A stretch of 64,000 nucleotides of DNA from Tillandsia leiboldiana. Its lineage: Eukaryota > Streptophyta > Magnoliopsida > Poales > Bromeliaceae. The notes beneath the pieces are model-generated. The model saw only the letters and a program-made list of their open reading frames with translations. It did no database searches and was not told the DNA's origin. Location: assembly GCA_029204045.2 (NCBI GenBank), contig JAQNDB010000196.1, positions 1-64,000 on the forward strand, read 5' to 3'. The position numbers and the translations under genes are program-made. This document shows positions 11,861-24,652 of this stretch, in pieces (positions within the stretch are counted from its first letter, which is position 1; the number at the start of each line of letters is the position of its first letter).

Positions 11861-13852
11861 CCAGGCGTGCACCCGGCGCACGCATCGGCGGCCAAAATCC
11901 GTAGACCCGGCGCGCGCCCTTGCTCGTGCGCGGCCCGGCCCATAATTCGCGGTGCACGCTTCTTGCGTGCACCCGGCGCATGCTGCGCAGCCGCCGACGC
12001 CGTAAACCCGGTCCACGCGCTGCTCCGTGCACCATCCGTCAGCCGGAAGTTCGGTAGCTCCGTTTTGGCCCGTTCTTCCACCGTTTTGAGCGCCGTTTTC
12101 GCCGTTGGGATCATCGTTTCCGCCGTTTTCTTGGCGTGGCTACTCGGAGTCATTTAGGCCACAGTTTCGCCATGTCATATGTTAGTTTCACCGACGCTCC
12201 GCGCCTTGACAGAATCGTCGGGGTCGCGCCGTCGGGTCTTTCTCTCATCGTTTTCATCGTCGGGGCTTCCCGGCTTGACCGTGGACGTCCCGAGTTGTCT
12301 ACCAGTTGAGAGATTGGGTTTTGCTGGATTTCCGTTAGCGGATTTGGGTTCCGATGGAGTTTGCAATGATATAGTCGCGGTCCGGTTGTTGTTAGCCTTT
12401 GATTTTACCGGTTTGATCTGAGTTTTCGGTTTTACTTGACGGTTTTGACTTGTTGGGTTTTTGATTGACGTCGCGGTCCTCTAGACACAGTGGCTTCGGT
12501 TTTCGTGGGTTTATTGTTACAGTGGTTGGGACCACTGATTTTACCTGATTAGGGTAAGGTGTTAATTTGTGCTCTTGGATATTTTAGTAGGCCGCGAGGA
12601 GTTCTGATTTGCTTAGGAGGGTCGCGGGCGCGGTCAGTTATCTTCATTCCAGGTGGGTACCCTTGCATTAAGTGCAACAAGTGCAGTAAGTGCACCGTGT
12701 CATCTTATAAAGCGTGATAATCGGTTCAATAAAGTAGATGAATTGTTAAACCTTTCGCATTAACATGTGTAATTCTTTTACCAATTAACGGTGGCGACCG
12801 AGGTCGCGGTGCTTCATACATGCCGATTCTGGCAATCCAGTTTTGGTTGCTGCACGTACACAGGCGGATTGGCTTCCGCATGGGTGTACTTTTTCGGAGA
12901 AGTGGTCTGAACGACCCGTGTGCCCCACGAAGTTGTAGGTGCCAGTGGGGACCCCGTCACGACAGCTAAAGGTGCCGCACTAGCACCGTGAACGGGGTTA
13001 AAAGCATCACGTAAGAAAGGTGAATGTCACGTGGGGAGATCGTCGACTACCCTGACGTGACGGTGACATTAAATCAAGTAAAGGGGACTCAGGATGAGGG
13101 AGAGCGAAAGGTTCCGGTGCAGAATATTTATTCTAAAGTTATTGTTTATTGTTGAATCATCTACTTTATTTGTCACTGACGTTACCCACTCCGTGACAGG
13201 TGTGACTAGGTGTAGTAGTCGGGACGACGGTGAGGCAGCGATTAAAGAACATTAGCTGTATGAGGTTTATCCCGTTATTCTTGCTTGGGTTTTCTCATCT
13301 CTTTTTATCTAAGTTTAAGTTCTCAATTGCTTGATTGTGGAATGTTGTGGATGTTGGATTGAGAGACTGTTTTGTGATGTGATCTTTATAATGATTCTTA
13401 ATGATTTATTTGCGGCATGTTTTATACTGAACAAAATGGGTTTTGAAAATGGTTGCCAAAACCAAGCGTCGTGTGGGCACTACTTTGAAAACCTGTGGAT
13501 TTATCCTTTCCAAACGATGTAGCCGCCTTATTGTGAATGTGTAGGCGTTTTAAAGGAATGGGAGTCGAGTGGACTCCGTTTGCAAACTTGTAGGTTCCTC
13601 TTAATGTGATTGAATATTTTTACACTCTCGTACTTGTTGACTGTGACTGTGTGGTTAAAGAATGTTGTTATTGTTGTTGTTGTAAGTATGACGCCGTGCA
13701 TATACAAAGGAGACTCTGTCCGCGTTGAAGAGTGAATTTGTATATGTGGCGGGTCTGACACGCACTGGGGGAAGGTCGATAATTGTTTATAAAGAAAAAA
13801 ATATATACGCTTTTTCCGCTTACCTTTACCCAAAAACCCCCGGGGCGTGACA
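11861..13852 (+). repeat. LTR D, 3' fragment (F/G-type LTR)
   Basis: This is the right-hand 2 kb of an LTR related to the LTRs of F and G. Shared blocks include CCAG/GTGGGTACC (about 12,650), AATAAAGTAGATGA (about 12,730), the TGACAG/GTGTGACTAGG block (about 13,195) and the long stem CATATACAAA/TTTGTATATG (13,699-13,746). It ends GGGGCGTGACA at 13,852. The first 150 bases are GC-rich with repeated GTGCACCCGGCGCA. LTR C is inserted to its left, so the start is not visible. Confidence 0.8.
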
Positions 13853-14349
13853 GAAAAAGCCACCATTGTTGCACCCGCGCTCAAGAGAGAGAGCTCCCTG
13901 CCATCGGAGTTGGAGTTTTTCCTTCGCGCCAAGCTACGGATTTTTTCGACCGAGAGCGCGGCAGGAGGTGGGTTGGTCCGTCGAGTGGAGCTCGGACTGG
14001 AGCCCTGCGCGCGCGGAAGCCATCAGAGGTGAGTTACTGTTCCATTGCGCAATCTCGGATTTTTTTTTGCATAATTGGATTTGTAGGTTGAGTGGATTTT
14101 TTTTTCCCTCTTTCTGTTTTCCTTTCCTTCTTCACTGAGCTGAGTGCTGCGCGAGCCGAGGAGGCTAGGAGCCGCTCGGTTCGCTGCGCAGAGCCGGCAG
14201 GGCGCGCGCGCGGGCACAGCACCAGATCTAGGTGCTGCGGGGACTAGGGTGTGGACTGCCCTGTCCACTGTAGAGTACCGGGACTTCGTAAAGCGCACCG
14301 ACCTCGCAAGATGGCGTGGTACGGAGAAATCGCCTCGAGTGTGTTCCAT

Positions 14350-14594
14350 ATGTGTTTACAGATGAGTTCGGGAGGTTCCGGATTGACGCGGAGGACCCGA
14401 AGGCAAAAAGTGAGTTGGAGCTGGCAATTATTGGAGCCGGTTTTTGGATTGAGCACACAGACTCCACAGTTGAGCTTTTTGAGGGGGAAAAACTGTGGAC
14501 ATGTGTATTTTCAGATTACAGCGGAGTTCGGGAGGTTTCGGACTGGTGCGGAGGCCCCGAAGCCAAAAAGTGAGTTGGAGTTGGCTAATTATGG
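14350..14594 (+). repeat. Two-copy direct repeat, about 160 bp apart
   Basis: The block GAGTTCGGGAGGTT...CGGAGG...CCGAAG...AAAAAGTGAGTTGGAG occurs at about 14,365-14,420 and again at about 14,525-14,580. Both copies are preceded by a 'tttacag/tttcag' pyrimidine-AG tract and followed by AAAGTGAGTTGG, so each copy resembles a small exon flanked by splice-like signals. It is probably a local tandem duplication inside E. Confidence 0.7.
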
Positions 14595-15373
14595 ATTATT
14601 TAATTAATTTAATCAAATAAGTGAATTTTATCCTGTGAAAATGAAAGCAAGAAATGGGAAATAAAGGAATTAAGTTAGAGTTGTTTATTTAAATTGGTGG
14701 AGGAGATATTTGTTGAGGGGCTTATTTAATTACTCCACCAGCTGCCCACCACCAACATCCCCTTAATTAAGGCCATCCTTAATTAACGCTGCCACGTCAC
14801 TTCTTCTTCATCTTCCCCAAACAAAGCATTCAAGCAAAAACAGAGGAAAGAGGGAAAAGATGAAAAGAAGGAAGAAAATGGAGGAAAAAGAAGGAAAAGA
14901 GAAGATTGGATTAGAGTGGTGATGGTGTGGACTTTTCGCTTGAGGCCGTGTGGAGCCGAGCGGAGCGCGGGCACGCGTCGAGCTCAACGAGGTATGTTGC
15001 TGTTTTTTTAGAGAGAGAGTGAGAGCTCGGTTTGGAGAGAGAGAGCTTTGTGTTGGTTGTGTTTGGACTTGCTGTCCATGTGGGTTGGTGTGCCGCGCAG
15101 CAAGCAGACGGGTGCCGCGCAGCGGTAGCGCGCAGAGGGCGCGATGCGGGTGCCGCGCCGCAAGCGGGCGCGCGCTGCGGGCCAGGGCGCCGCGCGGCAG
15201 GCCCTGGCAGCGCGCGGCGGCAGCAGCTGCAGCACGCGGGCGCGCGCGGCTGGCCCCAAGCGCGGGCGCCGCACGGGCTGCAGCAGCACAGCGCGCGGTT
15301 GGCGCGGTTGCTGCGTGCGGTCGGCGAGCGAGCGGGGGGCCGGTGCCGGCGGGTCGTGTGAGCGCACGCCGTG

Positions 15374-15378
15374 GCAGT
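15374..15378. other. TSD GCAGT, left copy, of element F
   Basis: GCAGT lies immediately left of the terminal TGTCACGCCCC of element F and is repeated directly right of its other end at 24,648-24,652. This proves the boundaries of F. Confidence 0.93.
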
Positions 15379-17957
15379 TGTCACGCCCCGGAGGTCTCAA
15401 GATAAGCGGAAAACGAGTATATTTTTTTTTTGAAATACAGGTAAGAAATCGAGTAATCGACCTCGCCCACCGGTGCGTGTCAGACCCGCCACATATACAA
15501 ATTCACCCTGCAAACGGACAAAGTCTCCTTTGTATATGCACAGCGTCACGATTACAACAACGACAATAACATCATTCTTCATAAAATCTTTAACCACACA
15601 GTCACAGTCAACCAGTACGAGAGTGTAAAATTATTCAATCACATTAAGAGGATTCTACAAGTTGCAAACGGTGTCCACTCGACACCCATTCCTTTAAAAC
15701 GTCTACATATTCACAGTAAGGCGGCTACATCGTTTTGAAAGGATAAAACCACAGGTTTTCAAAGTAGTGCCCACACGACACTTGATTTTTGAAAGACATT
15801 TTCGAAACCCCTTTTTATATCGTAAAACGGCCGCAAAGATTGAGAACAATAATTTAAAATCTACTGTGATATCAAACAACTAACCAACCATCCAGCATGA
15901 TCGACACAAATTAAACTAGAGAGAGAGAGAGAATAGAGTTAACCAAACTAAACGTTCTGACATAAGGCCTCATACGGCCGATAGTTATGACTGCGTTGCC
16001 TCACCACCGTCCCGATGAACATACCTATTTGAACCTGTCACATAGTGGGTAAGGTCAGTGACAAATAAAGTAGATGTTACAACATTAATGGACAATAACT
16101 TTGTATGAAATACTCTACACCGGAACCTTTCGCTATCCTTCGTAATGAGTCCACTTTAATTAATTTAATGACACCGTCACGTCAGGGTAGTCGACGATCT
16201 CCCCACGCGACACTTACGATGCCTTTTACCCCTTCACGATGCGTGAGCGATATGTTTAGCTATCGTGAAGAGGTCCCTACCCTACACACGTGGGGCACAC
16301 GGGTCATTCTGACCACTCCTCCAGAAAAGTACACCCATACGGAGGCCAATCCGCCTGTATACGTGCAGCATCCAAAACTGGTTTGCCGAAGTCGGCGTAA
16401 ATTAAGCACCGCGACACTTGGTCGCCACAAATATCAACAAGGGAACGGTACATAATAATGCGAAAGGTCAATTCACTGGAAACACTTCATCTACTTTATT
16501 AAACAGGTTAGTACAAGCTTTTAGATGATACACTGCACATGATGCACTTACAACACTTGTTGCATAAGAACCCACCTGGTTGAGGGAAGATCGGGGCACC
16601 AGGGGTCTTTGATACTCTCCCGCTGCGCTCCTGGACCTAAAGAAGTCCAAAGAAACAACAGTTAATAACGCATAGAATTACCGGAAAACGGAAACCCAAT
16701 TAACTCTGTGCCGAAACCCCAGAACGGCGCCTAGAACTACACTTGACGACTCCTCGCGCGCGCGCACATCCCCCCCCCCCCCCCCCCCCCCCGCAGGCGT
16801 CGTCGCCCGCGGGGGTTGCCCGCCGTCCGCGGACGTCCCGCGCGGCGTTCGCGCGACGGCTGCCGGCCCGCGGTTGCCCCGCGCGGCGCCCGTGGGTGCG
16901 GCCCGCGCGGCGCCCGCTCGGTGCCCGCGCGGGTGCGGGCCCGCTCGGTGCCCGCGCTGGTACGGGCCCGCGCGGCGCCCGCGGGTGGCGGGCCCGCGCG
17001 GGTGCGGCCCCCGGGCGGCGCCCGAGCGGCGCCCCGCGCGGTTGCGGGCCCGCGCGGCGGCGCCCGCGCAGCGCCCGCTTATGTGCGGGCCCGCGCGGCG
17101 GCGTCCGCGCGGCGCCCGTGCGGCGCCCACCTTCGCGGTGTCCGCCCGCGCGGTGCCCTAGCGGCACCGCGCGTCTTACCCGCCCGCGCGGTGCCGTAGC
17201 GGCACCGCGCGTCGTCCGCCCGCCCGCATCGTGCCCTAAGTTGCACGGTAACGGCGACGGGCCGGCGGAGACGATGGAGACGGAGACGGAGAAGATAACT
17301 AAAAATATGAAAGAACCCCGAAGATACTACGAACGTAAAAACACTCACCGGATAATCCGACGGGGAATCGATCGATCGCGTTCTTGCTTCCGGTACGTGG
17401 TTCGGGGTTATCGGATCCCGCCGTCTTCTTCCTCTTTCTTTCCTCCGGTTATGTTTTCGCCTTTTCTCCTCCTCTTTTTTTTCCTTTTCGTTCTCTCGGT
17501 TAGGGTTTCGTTTTTCTCTTTTACGAAAAGTTGGATTTTCCTTTTCGTACGTACAAATAAATCCCGCCTTTTAATTTCCGTCACCAATTAATTAATTCAT
17601 TCATTAATTAATCCTACGGGATAACCCACCTTTTAATATCCGTAACCAAATAACTAATTTTCTAACTAATTAATCACACGAGATAAACCCACCTTTTCCT
17701 TGGAAAGCGTGCAGGATATTTTGCACGGGTTCCGATGCGCGTTTAGTCACCGCGACACTAAAAATTCCATTCCGGGAGATCACTACATCGGATTTCAGAT
17801 CCGATCGCACCGCCGGTCATTATTTTTTGCGCTCTTTCACAGAAAAATACTCACGCCACACACCGACCGACTTACGGAAATACGATAGTTCCGATCCTCT
17901 AAAGGAACACTTTAATAGAAGGAGGGTAACATACTACAAAAAACCCGTGTCATTACA
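15379..17957 (-). repeat. 3' LTR of element F
   Basis: On the minus strand it begins TGTAATGACACGGG at 17,957, shortly after the AAGTTTCGGGGACGAAACTT motif, and ends GGGGCGTGACA at 15,379. It contains a tract of 23 C (16,770-16,792), a GC-rich block (16,793-17,235) and the long U5 stem CATATACAAA/TTTGTATATG (15,492-15,538). Its length is 2,579 bp against about 2,504 bp for its partner. Most of the difference is in the C tract and the GC-rich block. Confidence 0.92.
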
Positions 17958-17993
17958 CCACTCACACTTTATAAGAAGTTTCGTCCCCGAAAC

Positions 17994-20966
17994 TTAATCA
18001 TAGCCTTCACTAAACAATTCAGGGAAACACTCCCTCATTTTCGATTCCAGCTCCCACGTCGCCTCGCGTTCCTCGTGGTTGCTCCACTGGACTTTTACGT
18101 AGGGGATGGTCTGATTACGCAACTTCTTGTCTTCTCGTGACAGGATCCGCACCGGCGTCTCCTCGACACTTAAGTCCTCTTGTAACTTGATAGTGGATAT
18201 GTCTAGGGCGTGAGAGGGGTCGGGGAGGTACTTCCGGAGCATTGAGACGTGAAACACGTTGTGTACTCAGTCAAGGTTCGGCGGCAATGCCAATCGATAC
18301 GCCACCGGACCCACGCGTTCTAGGACCTCGAACGGTCCCACGTACCTCGGACTTAACTTCCCTCTCAGGCCGAAACGTTGGGTCCCCTTGGAAGGCGAAA
18401 CTTGCAATAACACGTGCTCGCCTACCATGAACTCCAAGTCCCGTCGTCTATAGTCCGCGTAGCTTTTCTGTCTGCTCTGGGCGGTTAGCAGCCGTTGCCT
18501 GATCAGGCGCACCTTCGCCTCGGTCTCTTCCACTAAATCCGGTCCCAAAAACTTGCGCTCTCCCAAGTCATCCCAGCATATTGGAGAGCGACAGCGGCGC
18601 CCATACAGAGCCTCGTATGGCGCCATTTGAATGCTGGCTTGGTAACTATTATTGTAGGCGAATTCCACCAATGGTAGGTATTGGGACCACCCTTCGCCCA
18701 AATCAAGCACGCATGCCCGGAGCATGTCTTAAAGGATCTGGATCACCCGCTCCGATTGTCCGTCAGTTGGCTGGTGAAAAGCCGTGCTGAAATATAGCTT
18801 GGTTCCCATTGCTCGTTGCAGGCTCTGCCGAAAGTTCGACACAAACCGCGTGTCTCTGTCCGACGTGATGGACGTCGGTACTCCATGCAACCTTACAATC
18901 TCATCAATGTATGTCCGCGCCAGCCGTTCCCGAGCCCATGTTGTATGTATGGGCAGGAAGTGGGCCGATTTCGTCAACCGATCCACTATGACCCATATCG
19001 CATCGTGTCCTTGGGATGATCTCGGGAAGCCGGTCACAAAATCCATCGTAATCATCTCCCACTTCCATTCCGGCACCGGCAATGGTTGTAATTTCCCTGC
19101 TGGGCGCTGATGCTCGGCCTTTACTTGTTGGCACACCAGGCAATGTGCCACAAACCGGGCAACATCCCCTTTCAACTTAGGCCACCAGAAGGTTTGCTTT
19201 AAGTCCTTGTACATTTTTGTTCCCCCGGGGTGTACGGCGTAAGGCGCGGTATGCACCTCCCTTAGGATTTCCTCCTTCAGTTCTGGTAGGTCCGGCACGC
19301 AGATTCGCCCTCGAAAACGTATCGTGCCATCAGCGCTCATTGCGAAATCGCCCCCTTGGTCGGAGGGTAGCCTGTCTCGCACAAGTTGCAACTGGGCATC
19401 CATTGCTTGTCCTTCCAGGATTTTGTCCAATAGGGTGGGTCTGACCACTAGGGTCAAGAGTCGTGCGACCGTACCCGCTGGTACTACCTCCAACCTTAAT
19501 TGCGAAAACTCTGCAATCAGACGGTCCTGCTGGGTAAGGGCGTTCGTCATTGATTCCACCGTCTGTCCTTTGCGGCTCAAGGCATCAGCCACCACATTCG
19601 CCTTCCCGGGGTGGTAGTGGAGGGTTAGATCATAGTCCATTAGTAGTTCGAGCCACCGCCTTTGCCGCAAGTTTAACTCCTTCTGAGTGACGAGGTACTT
19701 GAGGCTCTGATGATCGGAGTACACATTGCAGTGTGTACCGTACAAATAGTGTCTCCATAGTTTAAGGACGAACACGACCGCTGCAAGCTCCAGGTCGTGC
19801 ACGGGGTAGTTTCTCTCGTACTCCTTGAGTTGCCTTGACGCATAGGCTATAACCTTACCCCGTTGCATAAGCATGCCTCCGAGACCGTTTCACGACGCAT
19901 CACAGTAGACTTCATAGTCCTCGCCGGGCTCCAGTAAAACGAGCACCGGGGCTCGCGTCAACTTATCCTTGAGTTCCTCAAAACTCTTCTGGCATTGGTC
20001 AGTCCAGATATACTTCTCCCCTTTTCGAGTCAGGCGAGTCAGGGGCATGGCTATCTTGGAGAAGCCTTCCACAAAGCGTCTGTAATATCCTGCCAGACCC
20101 AGGAAGCTTCGAATCTCAGTTACCGTTGTCGGCCGGGGCCAGTCGGTTACCGAATCTATCTTCTTCGGGTCTACCGCAATCCCCGCTGCCGACATGATAT
20201 GCCCCAGAAAACCCACCTCGCGGAGCCAGAACTCACACTTTTTGAGTTTGGCGTAGAGTTTCTGTTCCCGAAGGGTCTGAAGGACAACGCGTAAGTGCTC
20301 TTCATGTTCCTCATCCGTACGGGAGTAGATGAGGATGTCGTCAATGAAGACCACTACGTAAAGATCTAAGAAGGGTTTGAACACCCTGTTCATCATATCC
20401 ATGAACACTGCTGGGGCGTTCGTGAGCCCGAACGGCATCACCGTGAACTCGTAGTGACCGTAGCGAGTCCGGAACGCTGTCTTGGGTATGTCCTCGCCCC
20501 TAACATGGAGCTGATGATAGCCGGACTGCAGATCGATCTTCGAGAACACAGTTCCTCCTTGTAGCTGGTCGAACAGGTCGTCAATCCGCGGTAACGGATA
20601 CTTGTTCTTGATGGTGATATTGTTTAATTCTCGGTAGTCTATGCACAGGCGAAGGCTTCCGTCTTTCTTCCTTACGAACAGAACGGGCGCGCCCCATGGC
20701 GACACACTCGGTCTGATGAAGCCTTTATCCAATAGATCTTCCAGTTGTGCCTTGAGTTCCTTCAACTCCACGAAGGCCATCCTGTACGGTGCCTTACTGA
20801 TGGGTTTAGTGCCTGGGAGTAGTTCAATAGGGAAGTCGACCTCTCGTTCCGGCGGCATCACAGGGAGTTCCGCCGGAAATACATCCGGGAATTCCCTTAC
20901 AACAGGGATATCGGAAAGTGAGGGGACGGGTCGAGTGGCTAAATCTACCGAGGCCAGATAGGCCAC
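17994..20966 (-). pseudogene. F pol: RT-RNase H-integrase-chromodomain with three in-frame stops
   Basis: Reading on the minus strand, this begins just after the deletion junction, with the peptide VVREFPDVFPAELP. It then has reverse transcriptase (FIDDILIYS), RNase H, integrase (HPGGTKMYKD, HCLVCQQ, the D-D-E core including TDGQSER) and a chromodomain (ETPVRIL...VKVQWSNHEEREATWELE). The frame is unbroken by indels but interrupted by three nonsense codons: TGA at 19,890-19,892, TAA at 18,729-18,731 and TGA at 18,267-18,269. The two TGA codons stand where relatives have an arginine, consistent with CGA to TGA decay of methylated cytosine. The protease is absent. The enzyme would copy retrotransposon RNA into DNA and integrate it, but this copy is inactive. 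Confidence 0.93.
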
Positions 20967-21919
20967 ACACCCGCCCTATCCACCACTTCCCGGAAAGTGT
21001 GCAAATCCGCCGCCTGGACTACTTCGAAGATGTCGCTCCGTAGCCCGTCCACAAAAAGATGGGCCTTGTGGGGTTCATCCCGTATAACGAACGGGACGCA
21101 GTTTACTAACCTCACGAACTCTCTTTGGTATTCCATGACTGAGCGATCTCCTTGCTTAATATTCTTAAGGTCGTCTTCCAGCTGCCGTTTGACGCTATTG
21201 GAAAAGAACGCTCCAAATAGTTCCTCTCTAAAAACTGACCACGTCGGTAGCGGAGCATTCGTAGACGGGTCCGGGCGTACCGTCTTCCACCAGATACGGG
21301 CGTTCCCTTCAACGAAGTGGACGGCCAAGGGAACTCGCTCTTGTTCTTTCATCAGTAGGTCTTCAAAGAGTTTCTCCATGGTATCCACCCATTTCTCTAC
21401 GACCCATGGATCGGTCGTCTCTCCCTCAAAAGTGGGCGGTTCGTGCTTCTTGAACTCCGCCAGATTCGTCCTGACTCTTTCGCGTTCCGTTCGTTGGTCC
21501 GCTTTTCCTCCCGCAGCTGCGGACACCCCGAGAGTAGGGGTCGTCCCTGCTTCCTTTGCCGAGTCCCCCGCCACCGTTCCCAGTACGGGCCCCGAAGCTG
21601 TCGGGGAGGGTACCTCCAAAGGGGCTGTAGGTTGTTCCGCCGACACGCCCGTCATCGAGGTCTGATGGGGTGCGGCTGCCGCTGCATCACTTGCCCCTGG
21701 TGGTCCCGTAGTGGGGGTGATCGATTCGGGCGGTGGGGTCGGAGCGTGTTCCGCTGACGCAGTAGCCTGTCGCTGCGTTAGTTGACGAACTTGTTCGGTC
21801 AGCGTCGCCAATTGTCCGGCCATTTCCCGCAGCTGTTGTCGGAGGAGTTGATTCTCCGCAGCGCTCGAGGCCGTTCCGTCTGCACCTGCGTTTTCAGTAG
21901 ACAACCTAGTCCGTGCTAT
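20945..21919 (-). pseudogene. F gag, lacking start codon and zinc knuckle
   Basis: This is the capsid-type gag protein. It has an N-terminal coiled-coil-like stretch (LLRQQLREMAGQLATLTEQV), a Pro/Ala/Thr-rich linker, and the retrotransposon gag domain (ARIWWKTVRPD...FFSNSVKRQLEDDL...DRSVMEYQREF). The expected ATG, present in G as ATGGCCCGGACT, is ATA here (21,917-21,919). The frame is open upstream but I see no better start. At the C-terminal end the sequence jumps from ...REVVDRA into pol, so the zinc knuckle and protease are deleted. The breakpoint lies around 20,970-20,980. Confidence 0.88.
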
Positions 21920-22125
21920 TGTCCGCTGTATACAAAGAAATTGCGTTAACCCTAAGGTTCTCGCCCTAGAACTTTGACCTACGAATGAGCCGAAGTTAAC
22001 CCTTTTTTCCCCCGTGCACTCACGATCTACTTGCACCTACATCTTGGTTATCTCATAATTAATTTGCTGGTGGCACCATGCTCTATGGATGTTGGTCATC
22101 GACTACTGTGGTTAAAGTTGTTTTT

Positions 22126-22136
22126 CTCTGATACCA
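22126..22136 (-). other. Primer-binding site of element F (tRNA-iMet)
   Basis: On the minus strand TGGTATCAGAG lies about 8 bases inside the 5' LTR end. It is complementary to the 3' end of plant initiator methionine tRNA and would prime minus-strand synthesis. Confidence 0.9.
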
Positions 22137-22143
22137 TTTAATT

Positions 22144-24647
22144 AGTCACGCCCCGGAGGTCTCAAGATAAGCGGAAAACGGGTTTATTTTTTTTTTGAAA
22201 TACAGGTAAGAAATCGAGTAATCGACCTCGCCCACCGGTGCGTGTCAGACCCGCCACATATACAAATTCACCCTGCAAACGGACAGAGTCTCCTTTGTAT
22301 ATGCACGGCGTCACGATTACAACAACGACAATAACATCATTCTTCATAAAATCTTTAACCACACAGTCACAGTCAACCAGTACGAGAGTGTAAAAACATT
22401 CAATCACATTAAGAGGATTCTACAAGTTGCAAACGGTGTCCACTCAACACCCATTCCTTTAAAACGTCTACATATTCATTGTAAGGCGTCTACATCGTTT
22501 TGAAAGGATAAAACCACAGGTTTTCAAAGTAGTGCCCACACGACACTTGATTTTTGAAAGACATTTTCGAAACCCCTTTTTATATCGTAAAACGGCCGCA
22601 AAGATTGAGAACAATAATTTAAAATCTTCTGTGATATCAAACAACTAACCAACCATCCAGCATGATCCACACAAATTAAACTAGAGAGAGAGAGAATAGA
22701 GTTAACCAAACTAAACGTTCTAACATAAGGCCTCATACGGCCGATAGTTATGACTGCGTTGCCTCACCACCGTCCCGATGAACATACCTATTTGAATCTG
22801 TCACGGAGTGGGTAAGGTCAGTGACAAATAAAGTAGATGTTACAACATTAATGGGCAATAACTTTATATGAAATACTCTGCACCGGAACCTTTCGCTATC
22901 CTTCGTCATGACTCCACTTTATTTAATTTAATGACACCGTCACGTCAGGGTAGTCGACGATCTCCCCACGCGACACTTACGATGCCTTTTACCCCTTCAT
23001 GATGCGTGAGGGACATGTTTAGCTATCGTGAAGAGGTCCCCACCCTACACACGTGGGGCACACGGGTCATTCTGACCACTCCTCCGGAAAAGTACACCCA
23101 TGCGAAGGCCAATCCGCCTGTGTACGTGCAGCATCCAAAACTGGTTTGCCGAAGTCGGCGTAAATTAAGCACCGCGACACTTGGTCGCCACAAATATCAA
23201 CAAGGGAACGGTACATAATAATGCGAAAGGTCAATTCACTGGAAACACTTCATCTACTTTATTAAACAGGTTAGTACAAGCTATTAGATGATACACTGCA
23301 CATGATGCACTTACAACACTTGTTGCATAAGAACCCACCTGGTTGCGGGAAGATCGGGGTACTAGGGGTCTTTGATACTCTCCCGCTGCGCACCTGGACC
23401 TAAAGATGTCCCCAGAAACAACAGTTAATAACGCATACAATTACCGGAAAACGGAAACCCAATTAACTCTGCGCCGAAACCCCAAAACAGCGCCTAGAAC
23501 TACACTTGACGACTCCTCGCGTGCGCGCACATTCCCCCCCCCCCGCAGGCGTCGTCGCCCGCGGGGGTTGCCCGCCATCCGCCGACGTCCCGCGCGGCGT
23601 TCGCGCGACGGCTGCCGGCCCGCGGGTGCCCTGCGCGGCTCAAGGCCACGCGACGTGCGCCTGCGGGTGGCGCCAACGCGGCGCCCGCGCAGTGACTGCC
23701 CGCGCGGCGCCCGTGAGTGCGGGCCCGCGCGGCGGCGTTCGCGCGGCGCCCGGGCGGCGCCCGCTCGGCGCCGCGCGCGGCGCCTTCTCGGCGCTCGCGC
23801 GACGCCCATGCGGCGCCCGCCTTCGCGGTGTCCGCCCGCGCGGTGCCCTTGCGGCACCGCGCGTCTTCCCCGCCCGCGCGGTGCCCTAGCGGCACCGCGC
23901 GTCGTCCGCCCGCCCGCGTCGTGCCCTAAGTTGCACGGTAACGGCGACGGGCCGGCGGAGACGATGGAGACGGAGATGGAGAAGACAACTAAAAATATGA
24001 AAGAACCCCGAAGATACTACGAACGTAAAAACACTCACCGGATAATCCGACGGGGAATCGACCGATCGCGTTCTTGCTTCCGGTACGTGGTTCGGGGTGA
24101 TCGGATCCCGCCGTCTTCTTCCTCTTTCTTTCCTCCGGTTAGGGTTTCGCCTTTTCTCCTCCTCTTTTTTTTCCTTTCCGTTCTCTCGGTTAGGGTTTCG
24201 TTTTCCTCTTTTACGAAAAATGGGATTTTCCTTTTCGTACGTACAAATAAATCCCGCCTTTTAATTTCCGTCACCAATTAATTAATTCATTAATTAATTA
24301 ATCCTACGGGATAACCCACGTTTTAATATCCGTAACCGAATAACTAATTTTCTAACTAATTAATCACACGAGATAAACCCACCTTTTCCTCGGAAAGCGT
24401 GCAGGATATTTTGCACGGGTTCCGATGCGCGTTTAGTCACCGCGACACTAAAAATTCCATTCCGGGAGATCACTACATCGGATTTCAGATCCGATCGCAC
24501 CGCCGGTCATCATTTTTCGCGCTCTTTCACAGAAAAATACTCACGCCACACACTGACCGACTTACGGAAATACGATAGTTCCGATCCACTAAAGGAACAC
24601 TTTAATAGAAGGAGGGTAACATACTACAAAAAACCCGTGTCATTACA
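22144..24647 (-). repeat. 5' LTR of element F
   Basis: It is the partner of 15,379-17,957. It starts TGTAATGACACGGG (minus strand, 24,647) and ends GGGGCGTGAC next to the primer-site spacer. The C tract is only 11 long here (23,534-23,544), and the GC-rich block (23,545-23,930) differs from the other LTR by many indels. The remaining sequence is very similar. The long U5 stem is at 22,257-22,303. Confidence 0.92.
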
Positions 24648-24652
24648 GCAGT
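24648..24652. other. TSD GCAGT, right copy, of element F
   Basis: This is an exact match to 15,374-15,378. Confidence 0.93.

Larger units (their letters stand above)
13853..15378 (+). repeat. Host sequence E, segment 1 (very long LTR-like sequence)
   Basis: This is the sequence into which D (left) and F (right) inserted. It is continuous with 24,653-27,202 once F and one copy of its TSD are removed. It holds an AT-rich stretch at 14,590-14,790, a local duplication at 14,350-14,594, and a GC-rich segment at 15,090-15,350. No protein is recognised. I group it with E because the final parts of E have A/B/C/H-type LTR features. Whether this first segment is part of the same LTR or of an even older flank is not resolved; together the segments exceed 4 kb, longer than the other LTRs here. 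Confidence 0.5.
15379..24647 (-). mobile_element. Element F: complete minus-strand chromovirus (non-autonomous)
   Basis: This 9.27-kb Ty3/gypsy element has two LTRs, a tRNA-iMet primer site, gag and pol on the minus strand, and a perfect 5-bp TSD. Its pol ends in a chromodomain, which places it with the Tekay/Del chromoviruses. It lacks the gag zinc knuckle and the protease, and carries three in-frame stops in pol, so it could not move by itself. It inserted into E and shares LTR and protein type with G, but in the opposite orientation. Confidence 0.94.
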
